In this document: positions 27,696 through 36,977 of the stretch, piece by piece | Position numbering within the stretch: position 1 is the first letter of the stretch | Layout of the letters: each line of letters begins with the position of its first letter | From: Rhodococcoides corynebacterioides NBRC 14404 | GTDB lineage: Bacteria > Actinomycetota > Actinomycetes > Mycobacteriales > Mycobacteriaceae | DNA length: 64,000 nucleotides | Assembly: GCF_001894765.1 (NCBI RefSeq) | Contig: NZ_BCWV01000007.1 | Coordinates: 124,001-188,000, forward strand | Reading direction: 5' to 3' | Made by a program: the position numbers and the translations under genes | The notes under the pieces: model-generated | The model's input: only the letters and a program-made list of their open reading frames with translations | Databases searched by the model: none | Told to the model about the DNA's origin: nothing

Positions 27696-28685
27696 TCAGA
27701 GCGCGAAGTGACAGGCCGAGACGGTGCCGTTCGCGCGGGGGAGCAGCGGAGGCTGCTCGGTCCGACAGACGGGCTGCGCCAGCGGGCACCGGCTCGAGAA
27801 GGCGCACCCGGCGGGCGGGTGTGCAGGATCGGGAACATCGCCCTCGAGAATCGTCTTGGGTCGCGCACGCTGGATCGCGGGGTCGGGGACCGGGATCGCC
27901 GACAGCAACGCTCGGGTGTACGGGTGCGTCGGACGCTCGTACACCTCCTCGGCGGTGCCGATCTCCACGATGCGGCCGAGGTACATCACCGCGATCCGGT
28001 CGCTCACGTGCCGCACGACGCTGAGGTTGTGGGAGATGAAGAGACACGTCAGATCGAATTCCTCGGACAGATGCACCAGGAGGTTGATGACCTCGGACTG
28101 CGTCGAGACGTCCAGCGCCGAGACCGCCTCGTCGGCCACGATGACCTTGGGGTCGAGCGCGAGTGCGCGGGCGATGGCCACACGCTGTCGCTGACCGCCG
28201 GACATCTCACCCGGATAGCGGTGCGCGAACTCGGTCCGCAGCCCCACCTTGGTCAGCAGCGTGGCGACGCGGGCCTCGGCGTCGTGACGCGACGTGCGTT
28301 CGAAGATGCGCATCGGTTCGGCGATCGCGTGTCCGACGGTCTTGGTCGGGTCGAGCGAGGCGTACGGGTCCTGGAAGATCATCTGCAGATCGCGCCGTCG
28401 GCGGCGCAGCGCGCGACGGGACAGCGTCATCAGGTTCTCGCCCTGGAAGACCACCTCACCCTTCTCCGGGGTGTCCAGCCCGAGGATGCAGCGACCGAGG
28501 GTCGATTTGCCCGAGCCGGATTCGCCCACGATGCCGAGGGTCTCGCCGGAGCGCAGCGTGAGGTCGACGTCGCGCACCGCGCGGACCTGTTCGCGCGGCC
28601 GACCCAGCAGATCGCGAGATCGCACGAAGGATTTCTCGAGGTCTCTGACCTCGAGGAGGACGGAGGAGTCCGCGGTGACGGTCAT
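27696..28685 (-). CDS. Peptide-type ABC transporter ATP-binding protein (DppF/OppF-like)
   Basis: A 329-residue ABC ATPase with Walker A GESGSGKST, signature MSGGQRQRVAIARAL, Walker B KVIVADEAVSALD and switch SHN. The C-terminal oligo_HPY extension has HPYTRALLSAIP and a Cys-containing SRCPLAQPVCRTEQPPLL segment (possible Fe-S or metal site seen in Opp/Dpp ATPases). It powers import with the DppD-like partner. The start overlaps the previous gene by ATGA, and it is the last gene of the five-gene importer operon. Confidence 0.92.
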   Translation of the reverse strand: MTVTADSSVLLEVRDLEKSFVRSRDLLGRPREQVRAVRDVDLTLRSGETLGIVGESGSGKSTLGRCILGLDTPEKGEVVFQGENLMTLSRRALRRRRRDLQMIFQDPYASLDPTKTVGHAIAEPMRIFERTSRHDAEARVATLLTKVGLRTEFAHRYPGEMSGGQRQRVAIARALALDPKVIVADEAVSALDVSTQSEVINLLVHLSEEFDLTCLFISHNLSVVRHVSDRIAVMYLGRIVEIGTAEEVYERPTHPYTRALLSAIPVPDPAIQRARPKTILEGDVPDPAHPPAGCAFSSRCPLAQPVCRTEQPPLLPRANGTVSACHFAL

Positions 28686-29830
28686 GGTCGAGCCTCCGTG
28701 CTGTCGGTGCTGGTCGTGGTCGGGTCGACGGCCTCGGTCGAATCCGTGGGCTCGAGTGGCTCCGCGCGGCGCGCGGGTACCGCCCGCGCGGGCAGCGGCG
28801 GAAGCAGGTTCGTCAGCTCGCCCCCGACCACCCGGACGCAGCGGGTACTGCGGTCGCCGCCCATCGGGACGAGAGGCGGATGGTCGCCGTCGCAGACGCC
28901 GGCGCGAGCATGGGTGCATCGCGGAGCGAATCGGCAACCGACGGGCATCTGCTCCGGCCGCGGCACCATGCCCGGGATGGCCACCAGATCGTCGCCCGGC
29001 GCGATGCGCTGGGGCAGTGACGCCAGCAGCCCGGAGGTGTACGGGTGCAGCGGGTTCGCGAAGAGCGGTTCGACGGGGCCCGTCTCGACGGGCTCGCCCG
29101 CGTACATCACCGTGACGTCGTCGCAGAAGTCCGCGACGACACCCAGATCGTGGGTCACCAGCAGCACGGCGGTGCCGAGCTCGGATCGCAGGCGTCGGAG
29201 CAGGGCGAGGATGCCGGCCTGCACGGTGACGTCGAGGGCGGTGGTCGGCTCGTCGGCGATGAGCAGCTTCGGTTCGCATGCGATCGACATCGCGATCATG
29301 GCGCGTTGGCGCATGCCGCCGCTGAAGCTGTGCGGGTAGTCCTTGGCGCGTCGTGCGGCGGCGGGGATGCCGACGAGATCGAGAACCTCGACGGCGCGGG
29401 CCCATGCACGCTTGCGGGTGGTGCCGCGATGGATTCGCACGGTTTCGGCGATCTGCTCGCCGACGGTGAAGACCGGGTTCAGGCTGGTCATCGGCTCCTG
29501 GAAGATCATGGCGATCTCCCGTCCGCGGATGCGCTGCATCTGTCGCTCGGACTTGCCCAGCAGGTCGTCGCCGCCGAACTCGATCGTCCCTGCCGCGACG
29601 CGACTGTTGTGCTTCGGAAGCAGTCCGAGCACGGACAGTGCGGTGACCGTCTTGCCGGATCCGGATTCGCCGACCAGGGCGCGGGTGCCGCCGGGGGCGA
29701 GGTCGAGGTGAGCGTCGGTGACCACCGGGGTCCAGCCGGCCTCGGTGCGGAATTCGACCCGCAGTCCGTCGATGGCGAGGAGTGAATCGCCCGTCCCGAG
29801 GGAGCGGGGGGCGTCGTCGAGCAGCGTCAC
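28682..29830 (-). CDS. Peptide-type ABC transporter ATP-binding protein (DppD/OppD-like)
   Basis: A 382-residue ABC ATPase with Walker A GESGSGKTV, signature FSGGMRQRAMIAMSI, Walker B KLLIADEPTTALD and oligo_HPY tail with HPYTSGLLASLP and CRFAPRCTHARAGVC. The C-terminus is extended by a Ser/Thr/Glu-rich tail (about 350-382). The start is GTG 29830, with 4-nt overlaps to both neighbours, so stoichiometric synthesis with the permeases is likely. Confidence 0.92.
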   Translation of the reverse strand: MTLLDDAPRSLGTGDSLLAIDGLRVEFRTEAGWTPVVTDAHLDLAPGGTRALVGESGSGKTVTALSVLGLLPKHNSRVAAGTIEFGGDDLLGKSERQMQRIRGREIAMIFQEPMTSLNPVFTVGEQIAETVRIHRGTTRKRAWARAVEVLDLVGIPAAARRAKDYPHSFSGGMRQRAMIAMSIACEPKLLIADEPTTALDVTVQAGILALLRRLRSELGTAVLLVTHDLGVVADFCDDVTVMYAGEPVETGPVEPLFANPLHPYTSGLLASLPQRIAPGDDLVAIPGMVPRPEQMPVGCRFAPRCTHARAGVCDGDHPPLVPMGGDRSTRCVRVVGGELTNLLPPLPARAVPARRAEPLEPTDSTEAVDPTTTSTDSTEARP

Positions 29831-30759
29831 GACTTTCTCCTTTCCTGACCGACGGCGTCACGGATGCCGTCGCCGAGCATGTTGAGCGAGAGGATGGTCA
29901 ACACGATCGCGATGCCGGGAGGGACGACCATCCACGGACTCTGGAACCGGTTGTCGAACGCGCTGCGCAGCATCGAACCCCAACTCGCCGTGGGAGGTTG
30001 GACGCCGAGGCCCAGGAAGCTCAGGCCGGCCTCGGCCAGCAGAGCGAGTGACATCATCAGGGTCACCTGCACGAGCAGCGGGGACCGGACGTTGGGCAGG
30101 ACGTGGGTGAGAACCGTGCGGGCGGTGGAACATCCGACCACCTTGCTCGCCTCGATATAGGTTTCCTCGCGCACGTTGATCGTGGACCCCCGCACCACTC
30201 GGAACAGGCGGGGTGCCGACGCCGCACCGACGGCCAGCATGGCGTTGACCAGTCCGGGACCGAAGATCGCGATGATGGCGAGGGCGAGAACGAGGGCGGG
30301 CAGAGCGATCAGTGCGTCGGCGACACGCCCTGCGATCCAGTCGAATCGGCCACCGAGGTACCCCGCGAGCAGGCCGAGCGGAAGTCCGGTGACGACGGCG
30401 AAACCGACGGCGATGAGCGGGGCGACCAAGGAGATCTGGGTCGCGTGGATCAGCCGACTGAGGGTGTCGCGGCCGAGTTGGTCGGTACCGAGGAGGTGCC
30501 CGTCCGAGAACAGCGGCAGGAAGGCGGACGCCAGCTTCTGATGCGCCGGATCGTACGGCGCGATCCAGGGCGCCGCCGCCGCCACGACGACGAGGAAGCC
30601 GAGGAAGATCAGGCACACCTTGTTGGTCCGCGACGACCACACCCGGCGGGCGAAGGCGCGTCCCGGTGACGGTGTGGTGCGGCGGCCGGTGGGCCGTGGC
30701 GGCGACGCGACGCGTGGTCGCACCGTGTCGAGCGGTGACGCTACTTGTCTGATGGTCAT
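29827..30759 (-). CDS. Peptide-type ABC transporter permease (DppC-like)
   Basis: A 310-residue inner-membrane permease with a long N-terminal cytoplasmic stretch (1-45), about six TM segments and the EAA-type loop EASKVVGCSTARTVLTHVLPN. The N-terminal OppC_N-like segment and HLLGTDQLGRDTLSRL are family hallmarks. ATG 30759 overlaps the dppB stop. Upstream in-frame sequence is dppB in another frame. Confidence 0.92.
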   Translation of the reverse strand: MTIRQVASPLDTVRPRVASPPRPTGRRTTPSPGRAFARRVWSSRTNKVCLIFLGFLVVVAAAAPWIAPYDPAHQKLASAFLPLFSDGHLLGTDQLGRDTLSRLIHATQISLVAPLIAVGFAVVTGLPLGLLAGYLGGRFDWIAGRVADALIALPALVLALAIIAIFGPGLVNAMLAVGAASAPRLFRVVRGSTINVREETYIEASKVVGCSTARTVLTHVLPNVRSPLLVQVTLMMSLALLAEAGLSFLGLGVQPPTASWGSMLRSAFDNRFQSPWMVVPPGIAIVLTILSLNMLGDGIRDAVGQERRKS

Positions 30760-31700
30760 GCTTGCCGCGCTTTCGGGTTGAAGTAGGCGTACGACACGTC
30801 CACGAGGAGGTTGACGATCAGGACGAACAGCGTGATGACCACCACGAAGGCCTGGATCACCGGAAAGTCGCGCTCGAGAATGGCTTTGAGCGCGACGGAC
30901 CCGAGGCCGGGCATGCCGAACACCTGCTCGACGATCACGGCGCCGCCGATGAGCGCGGCGGTCTGGAGGCCGAAGACCGTGACGACGGGGACGGCGGCGT
31001 TCTTGGTCGTGTGCTTCATGACGACCTTCCACCGGGGCAGTCCCTTGGCGGTGGCGGTGCGGATGTAATCCCGTTCGAGGACGTCGACCACCCCGGCTCG
31101 GGCCTGCCGGGCGATCTCGGCCGCCGTCACCGTGCCGAGCGCGAAGGCCGGCAGCGCGAGGTGCGAGAACCAGGACACGACGCCCTCGCCGAGCGGGGAG
31201 TAGCCGGTGGCGGGGAACAACCGGAACTGCAGCGAGAACAGTGTCACCAGGATCATGCCGAGCCAGAAGCTGGGCATGGAGATGCCGAGGGTGGTGAGGC
31301 CCGTCAGGGTCCGGTCGATCCACGTGCCACGGCGCAGGCCGGCGAGGACCCCGGCGACGACGCCGACCACGAGCGACCACGACAGCGCGACGAACGCGAG
31401 GGAGAGCGTGACGGGCAGTGCCTCGAGGATGGCGTCGATGTTGCGGTGGCTGCTGAGCAACGACGTGCCGAAGTCGCCGGTCGCGAGACTGCCGACCCAG
31501 GACAGGTACTGGACGACGATGTTGCGGTCGAGGCCCAGTTGCGCTCGGGTGGCGGCCACCTGGTCCGCCGAGGCGTTGTCTCCGGCGGCGACGACCGCGG
31601 CGTCGCCGGGGATGAGGTGAATCATCGAGAAGCTGAGAACCGTCACGATGAGCAGGACGGGGACGGCGGCGAGAATCCTTTTCAGGACGAAGATCAGCAC
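30756..31700 (-). CDS. Peptide-type ABC transporter permease (DppB-like)
   Basis: A 314-residue permease starting MLIFVLKRILAAVPVLLIVTVLSFSMIHLIPGD, the classic DppB/GsiC N-terminus. About six TM segments follow, with the coupling loop DYIRTATAKGLPRWKVVMKHTTKNA. The start is GTG 31700, 34 nt after the binding-protein gene. Dpp/Opp-type importers move di- and oligopeptides but also nickel, glutathione, sugars and other solutes, so the substrate must come from the operon's regulon context. Confidence 0.92.
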   Translation of the reverse strand: MLIFVLKRILAAVPVLLIVTVLSFSMIHLIPGDAAVVAAGDNASADQVAATRAQLGLDRNIVVQYLSWVGSLATGDFGTSLLSSHRNIDAILEALPVTLSLAFVALSWSLVVGVVAGVLAGLRRGTWIDRTLTGLTTLGISMPSFWLGMILVTLFSLQFRLFPATGYSPLGEGVVSWFSHLALPAFALGTVTAAEIARQARAGVVDVLERDYIRTATAKGLPRWKVVMKHTTKNAAVPVVTVFGLQTAALIGGAVIVEQVFGMPGLGSVALKAILERDFPVIQAFVVVITLFVLIVNLLVDVSYAYFNPKARQA

Positions 31701-31734
31701 GGGAACGTCACCTCGGTGGTCGGGGGTCGGGTGG

Positions 31735-33288
31735 TCATCGGCTGACGTCCATGGTGCGAAGCCCGGTGCCGCCGGTCTTGTAGAACTCGTAGTTGCCGAC
31801 GTTGCCCTGGCTGGCCACGGACGTCACCGAGTGGCACAGCACGATCTGGGCGGGCCCCATGTCGAAGGCCTCGGCGAGCAGGTCCTCGTAGGCGCGGGCG
31901 CGCTCGGCGACGTCGGTGCTGCGCGCCGTCGTGTCGAGCAGGGCGGGCATGCGGTCGGTGGTGAGGCCGCCGGGATTGTCTCCGCCGGTGGGGAGGTAGG
32001 CGGCCCGGGCGTAGAGGCCGGGGTCGGTTCCGCCGCCGAACTGGCCCACCAGGGCATCGGCCTCGCCGGAGACGAAGCGGGCGCGTGACTGCGTCGCGTC
32101 CATGACCTCGATCTTCATGTCGATGCCGATGTCGGCGAGGTTCTGCTGCACCACCTGGGCGTTGTTCTGGTAGATCGACAGGCTGGGGACGGCTGCGGTG
32201 AAGGTGAATCCGTTCGACAGGCCGGCGTCCTCGAGCAGCGCGCGGGCACGGTCGGGGTCGTGGTCGGCCCAGCCGGAGTCGTCGAGCGCGTCGCTGTGTG
32301 CGAAGTAGCCCTCGGGGTAGGGCTGCGCCCCGGGTATGCAGTCCCCGGAGTAGAGGACGCGGGAGATCGCCTCGCGGTCGATCGCGAGGTTCATCGCCTG
32401 CCGGACGCGCTTGTCGCCGAATTCGCTGCGGGCGGAGTTCAGCGAGATACGGGCCATGCTGGTGCTGGCGCCCGTCGCGGTGAAGACCTGCAGTCCACCG
32501 GCTCGCGCCTCTTCTTTCTGCGGGCCCACGACGCCGGTCATGGTGGATTCGCCGGCGCGCAGCGAATTCATTCTGGTCGCGGTGTCGAGCTGGATGAGAA
32601 AGGTCAGCTTCGCGAATCGGTAGGCGTCGTCGTCCCAGTAGTCGGGGCGTCGATCGAAGTGATAGGCGGTGCCCGGAATGCTGCTGGTCATCACGAATGC
32701 ACCCGCGCCGACGGGATTCTGATCCAGGTCCGCATTGTTCAGTGCCGCGGGGGAGACCATCATGCCCGGCCGTGAGGCGAGCAGTGTCGGCAATGCGCCG
32801 CCGGGTCCGACCAGATCGAATCGCACTCGACGCTCGTCGAGAACGGCCACCGATCCGATGGTCCGATCGACCTGACTGCGAATGGTCGACTTCGGGTCGG
32901 TGAGGATGCGGTCCATGTTCGCCTTGACCGCCGCCGCGTCGACGGGAGTTCCGTCGGAGAACGTGGCCCCGTCCCGCATGGTCAGGGTGAAGGTGCCGGC
33001 CTCGTCGTCGAGCTCCCAGGACTCCGCGAGCATCGGGATGGGGTTGCCGTCGGTGTCGACGTCGGTGAGGCGGTCGTAGATCACCTGCAGCAGCGGAAGG
33101 TCGTTCTCCGTCACGCCGCGGTGCGGATCCATGCTGCTCGGCACGACGATCTGGGCGTAGACGACGGACGCGTCGCGGTCGAGAGCGGCCGGGTCGAAGG
33201 TGCGCTGGTCGATGTCCGCGCACGAGGCGGCGAGTACGGAGACGGTCAGCAACGTCAGGACTCGTTTCAGAGCCGATCGTCGCGTCAT
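31735..33288 (-). CDS. ABC transporter solute-binding lipoprotein, SBP family 5
   Basis: A 517-residue extracytoplasmic binding protein: signal MTRRSALKRVLTLLTVSVLAAS with the lipid-modified C (SCADID), then family-5 features (LLQVIYDRLTDVDTDGNPIPMLAESWEL; TMRDGATFSDGTPVDAAAVKANMDRI; VRQAMNLAIDREAI). It determines substrate choice for the importer. ATG 33288 follows GGAGG by 9 nt. It is the first gene of the minus-strand operon, and its promoter region contains the TTCTAGAA operator at 33414. The ligand may be the substrate of the divergent acyl-CoA pathway (inference). Confidence 0.9.
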   Translation of the reverse strand: MTRRSALKRVLTLLTVSVLAASCADIDQRTFDPAALDRDASVVYAQIVVPSSMDPHRGVTENDLPLLQVIYDRLTDVDTDGNPIPMLAESWELDDEAGTFTLTMRDGATFSDGTPVDAAAVKANMDRILTDPKSTIRSQVDRTIGSVAVLDERRVRFDLVGPGGALPTLLASRPGMMVSPAALNNADLDQNPVGAGAFVMTSSIPGTAYHFDRRPDYWDDDAYRFAKLTFLIQLDTATRMNSLRAGESTMTGVVGPQKEEARAGGLQVFTATGASTSMARISLNSARSEFGDKRVRQAMNLAIDREAISRVLYSGDCIPGAQPYPEGYFAHSDALDDSGWADHDPDRARALLEDAGLSNGFTFTAAVPSLSIYQNNAQVVQQNLADIGIDMKIEVMDATQSRARFVSGEADALVGQFGGGTDPGLYARAAYLPTGGDNPGGLTTDRMPALLDTTARSTDVAERARAYEDLLAEAFDMGPAQIVLCHSVTSVASQGNVGNYEFYKTGGTGLRTMDVSR

Positions 33289-33413
33289 CGGGTTCTCCCT
33301 CCAACAAGCGTTCGAGTGGTGTGGGGGCTGTCGTCGCCGTGAGTCGAAAAGCCTGTGGGAGTGCGGAACCGAGTCCTGCACCACCGGTGGAGTGATCTGC
33401 GTCTCAGTGCGAT

Positions 33414-33433
33414 TTCTAGAAGAATGTTCTAAA
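33414..33433 (-). promoter_or_regulatory. Operator 1 with the divergent ABC-operon promoter
   Basis: TTCTAGAA-N5-TTCTAAA; equivalently the inverted repeat TAGAA-N5-TTCTA (33417-33431). On the minus strand a consensus -35 TTGACA (33449-33444) is followed after 17 nt by CATTCT as a -10 candidate, and the operator covers that spacer and -10. This fits repression of the importer operon by the TetR protein at 41272. Confidence 0.65.
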
Positions 33434-33477
33434 ACGACACGGGTGTCAAGCGATGCCGAGGACCCGGCCGGCGGGGG

Positions 33478-33540
33478 TTGACAAACCGCACCGGCTGCCG
33501 CACGCTGCCCTAGATCGCAGTTCTAGAATCCCGTTCTGGA
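33478..33540 (+). promoter_or_regulatory. Promoter and operator 2 of the acyl-CoA operon
   Basis: The -35 is TTGACA (33478-33483) and a weak -10 CACGCT lies 17 nt on (33501-33506). Just downstream lies TTCTAGAA-N5-TTCTGGA (33521-33540), the same layout as operator 1. This 328-bp divergent gap (33289-33616) contains no other coding signal I can see. Confidence 0.6.
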
Positions 33541-33616
33541 TCGGCTCCGGCGCCGCCACGACCTCGCGTTCCGGCCCGGCCGACCCGTACGCCCCACCCG
33601 GAAGGCAGCACGCGAC

Positions 33617-34789
33617 ATGGTCGATTTCGCACTGAACGAAGAAGAAGAATTGATGCGCAAGTCCGTCCGCGCATTCCTCGAGAAGGAAGTCATCCCGCTC
33701 GAGTCCGAGGTGCTGCGCAACGAACGCGAGGGCCGGCCCGGTCTCGAGGATTCGGTGGTGAAGGAATTGCGCGCGAAGGCGCGGAAATCCGGATTCTGGG
33801 GAATCAACACTCCGGAGGAATACGGCGGTGCGGAACTCGGCCCCGTGATGAGCGCGATCATCGCCGCCGAGGCCGGCCGCACGTTCGTCCCGTTCTCCTT
33901 CGGCGGGTCGGCCGACAACATCCTCTACGGCGCGAACGACGACCAGAAGCAGCGTTACCTGATTCCCACCATCGAGGGCGAGCGTCGATCCTGCTTCGCG
34001 ATCACCGAACCGGGTGCCGGCTCCGACGCGAGGAACATTCGGACCCGTGCCGTCAAGGACGGATCGGACTGGGTGATCAACGGCGAGAAGATCTTCATCA
34101 CCGGCGGCAACGAGGCCGACTTCGTGATGGTCTTCGCCGTCACCGACCGGGACAAGGGTGCGGACGGCGGCGTGACCTGCTTCATCGTCGACCGCGACAT
34201 GGGCTGGACGTCCACGCCGATTCCCACCATGGGGCAGTGGGGTCCGGCCGCTCTGTCCTTCGTCGACGTCCGGGTGCCGGAGTCGAACGTGCTCGGGGAA
34301 GTCGGCAAGGGTTTCGACCTCGCGATGTCCTGGATCGGGCAGGGTAGGTACATGATCCCGGCACGCGCGATCGGCTCGGCGGAACGCCTGCTGCAGATGG
34401 CCATCGAGCACTCGAAGAACCGGGTGTCGATGGGTCATCCGATCGCCGAGTACCAGGCCATTCAGTGGCAGATCGCCGACTCCCACGTCGAGATCGAATC
34501 CACGAAGCTGCTGACCCTGCGCGCCGCGTGGACGGTCGCGCAGGGGATGGACGCCCGGCACGTGTCGTCGGTGGCGAAGCTGCACGGGTCCATCACCGCG
34601 AACAACGTGGTCGATCGTGTCCTGCAGATCCACGGCGGCATGGGCTACACGAAGGAACTGCCCATCGAACGCTGGTACCGCGAGCTGCGCCTGCTGCGCA
34701 TCTTCGAGGGAACCGACGAGATCCAGCGCCGCACGATCGCGCGCAACCTGATCAAGGGACACGTCAACACGGAAGGTTTCGGGCACTGA
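33617..34789 (+). CDS. Acyl-CoA dehydrogenase
   Basis: A 390-residue FAD-dependent acyl-CoA dehydrogenase that introduces an alpha-beta double bond. Signatures are CFAITEPGAGSDARNIRTRA, TNGEKIFITGG-type sequence at NGEKIFITGG, and the C-terminal LQIHGGMGYTKELPIERWYRELRLLRIFEGTDEIQRRTIARNL, with the catalytic Glu in the IFEGTDE block. It is the first gene of a tightly packed seven-gene operon (next start 2 nt after its stop) behind operator 2. Chain-length or branching preference cannot be read from sequence. Confidence 0.92.
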   Translation: MVDFALNEEEELMRKSVRAFLEKEVIPLESEVLRNEREGRPGLEDSVVKELRAKARKSGFWGINTPEEYGGAELGPVMSAIIAAEAGRTFVPFSFGGSADNILYGANDDQKQRYLIPTIEGERRSCFAITEPGAGSDARNIRTRAVKDGSDWVINGEKIFITGGNEADFVMVFAVTDRDKGADGGVTCFIVDRDMGWTSTPIPTMGQWGPAALSFVDVRVPESNVLGEVGKGFDLAMSWIGQGRYMIPARAIGSAERLLQMAIEHSKNRVSMGHPIAEYQAIQWQIADSHVEIESTKLLTLRAAWTVAQGMDARHVSSVAKLHGSITANNVVDRVLQIHGGMGYTKELPIERWYRELRLLRIFEGTDEIQRRTIARNLIKGHVNTEGFGH

Positions 34790-34790
34790 G

Positions 34791-36977
34791 GTGACGAATA
34801 CGACGTTGACGACTTCGACGGCGACCGATCCGACTCCGGGCGACCTCGATCTCCGCGCGCTCTTCGAGCCTCGCTCGATCGCGCTGATCGGGGCGACAGA
34901 CAAGTCGCCCTGGTCGCTCAACACCTTCCAGAACATCAGGGGGAGCAATTTCGGAGGGTCGCTCTACCTGGTCAACCGATCGACCGATGTCGTGCACGGC
35001 GAACGCACCTTCCGGTCGTTGAGCGAGCTGCCCGAGGTGGTGGACCTCGTCTTCGTCATGGTCCCCACGACCGCCGTCCTGCCGACCCTGCAGGAGGCCG
35101 TGTCCTGTGGGGTGCGGGCCGCGGTGATCCTCACGTCGGGCTTCGGCGAGACCGGCCCCGAGGGGAAGGCCATCGAGGACGAGATCGTGCGATTCTCTCG
35201 TAGTTCCGGCCTGACGGTGCTGGGCCCCAACGGCAACGGCTTCATCAACGCCTCCGCCGGCATCACTCCGTACGGACTACCGATCGGGCGACCCCTGATC
35301 ACCGGTTCCGTGGGCTTCGTGCTGCAGAGCGGTGCCCTGGCCAGCTCGGTGCTGCAGTTCGCGCAATCGCGCAACGTCGGCGTCAGCTTCCTGACGGCGA
35401 TGGGCAACGAGTCGATGATGTCGGTCACCGACGTCATGAACTACCTCGTCGACGACGACGCGACCTCGGTCATCGCGCTGTTCCTCGAATCCGTCCGCGA
35501 CCCGGACGAATTCCGACGGGTCGCGCGGCGGGCGCTGGAGGCCGGCAAGCCGGTCGTCGCCCTGAAGATCGGGCGGAGCGCGCTCGGTGCCCGAGCGGCT
35601 CTGGCGCACACCGGAGCGCTCGTCGGCGACAACGCGGTCATCGACGCGGCCTTCGAACAGATGGGTGTCGTCCGGGTGCGGTCCCTCGAAGATCTGATTC
35701 TCACCGCCGGGCTGATGGCCGGTCTCGGCGGCGGACTTCCGGGCCCGCGCCTCGGCGTCGTGACGCCGTCGGGCGGCGCGTCGGAGATCATCGCCGACCG
35801 CGCCGAGGACGAGGGTCTCGTTCTGCCGACCTTCGGTGCGGACACCACGCGCGAGCTGCAGGCGATCGTGCCGGCGTTCGCGACCGTGCAGAACCCGCTC
35901 GACGTCACCGGCTACGTGGTGATCGACCGGACTCTCATGCGTCGGTCGCTCGAGGTCGTCGCCCGCGATCCCGAGGTGGACTTCGCGGTCCTGCTCTCGG
36001 AACTGCCGCGGGTTCCCGGCAACGATCCCGAGCTGACCGTGACCGCCTACGGCGACTCGGCGCGCAGCGTCCGCTCGACCGCCGTCCCGACGGTGGTGCT
36101 GAGCACCGTGCTCACCGACGTCACCGAGTACGGCCGAGAGGTCGCCCGGCGCACGAACTTCCCGCACGTCGTCGGCGGGATCGAGCACGGGATCTCGGCC
36201 ATCGCCAATGCCGTTCGGTGGGAGGAGGTGCGCCGCCGCGCCGCGGGCGCGGACGATGCACCCGAGCCTCGGCCCAGCGTGTTCGACTCCGAACCCAGCG
36301 GCATGTGGACCGAGTACGACGCGGGTCGATTCCTCGCGTCGCACGGAGTTCCCGTCGTCCCCACCGAGCGGGTCACCACGGTGACGGAGGCCGTCGCGGC
36401 GGCCGACGCTCTCGGATACCCCGTGGTGGTCAAGGCCTCGGCGGACGGACTGGGCCACAAGAGCGACATCGGCGGCGTGAAGCTGAATCTGCGGACGCCG
36501 GAGGAGGTCTCGGAGGCAGCCCGGTCCGTGTTCGACGCCCTGTCCGAGCGCACCACGGCGCCCGTCGCGCTCCTGGTGCAGCCGCACCGCTCGCAGGATG
36601 GCCTCGAGATGCTGGTGGGCGTGGTGCGGGACCCCGTGTGGGGGTTGACGCTCGCCGTGGGTCTGGGCGGCGTCTGGGTCGAGATCCTCGACGACGCCGC
36701 GATCCGAGTTCTCCCCGTCGGTCGACGCGACATCGTGCGGGCGATCGAGAGCCTGCGCGGCACGGCGTTGTTGCGCGGTGCGCGCGGACGGGCCCCGGTC
36801 GACGTGGAGGCGCTCGCCCTCGTCGTCGAGCGCATCGCTGCGGTCGCCCACGGACTGGGTGACCGTCTGCAGGCCCTCGAGATCAATCCCCTGTCCGTGA
36901 CGGGCGGCGAGTGCGAGGCACTCGACGCGCTCATCACCTGGACTCTGCCGAACCCCGGAACGGAGAACACGCTGTGA
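34791..36977 (+). CDS. NDP-forming acyl-CoA synthetase (fused alpha/beta, acetate-CoA ligase ADP-forming type)
   Basis: A 728-residue fusion. An N-terminal CoA-binding Rossmann domain (LFEPRSIALIGATDKSPWSLN), succinyl-CoA-ligase-like middle domains with phospho-His H273 in ALAHTGALVGDNAV, and a C-terminal ATP-grasp domain (WTEYDAGRFLASHGVPVVP; GYPVVVKASADGLGHKSDIGGVKLNL) are visible. It should activate a carboxylic acid to its CoA thioester, the entry step of the pathway. This is a less common activator than AMP-forming FadD ligases in such operons. The start is GTG 34791; the stop overlaps the SDR start. Confidence 0.88.
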   Translation: MTNTTLTTSTATDPTPGDLDLRALFEPRSIALIGATDKSPWSLNTFQNIRGSNFGGSLYLVNRSTDVVHGERTFRSLSELPEVVDLVFVMVPTTAVLPTLQEAVSCGVRAAVILTSGFGETGPEGKAIEDEIVRFSRSSGLTVLGPNGNGFINASAGITPYGLPIGRPLITGSVGFVLQSGALASSVLQFAQSRNVGVSFLTAMGNESMMSVTDVMNYLVDDDATSVIALFLESVRDPDEFRRVARRALEAGKPVVALKIGRSALGARAALAHTGALVGDNAVIDAAFEQMGVVRVRSLEDLILTAGLMAGLGGGLPGPRLGVVTPSGGASEIIADRAEDEGLVLPTFGADTTRELQAIVPAFATVQNPLDVTGYVVIDRTLMRRSLEVVARDPEVDFAVLLSELPRVPGNDPELTVTAYGDSARSVRSTAVPTVVLSTVLTDVTEYGREVARRTNFPHVVGGIEHGISAIANAVRWEEVRRRAAGADDAPEPRPSVFDSEPSGMWTEYDAGRFLASHGVPVVPTERVTTVTEAVAAADALGYPVVVKASADGLGHKSDIGGVKLNLRTPEEVSEAARSVFDALSERTTAPVALLVQPHRSQDGLEMLVGVVRDPVWGLTLAVGLGGVWVEILDDAAIRVLPVGRRDIVRAIESLRGTALLRGARGRAPVDVEALALVVERIAAVAHGLGDRLQALEINPLSVTGGECEALDALITWTLPNPGTENTL

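Noticed and set aside
26265-29339. 1024-codon plus-strand frame opposite murT and ABC genes
   Set aside because: Shadow of clearly identified genes on the minus strand.
33289-33616. Small coding frames in the divergent gap before the acyl-CoA dehydrogenase
   Set aside because: The region is fully explained by two promoters and two operators; the frames read through them without ribosome-binding sites.
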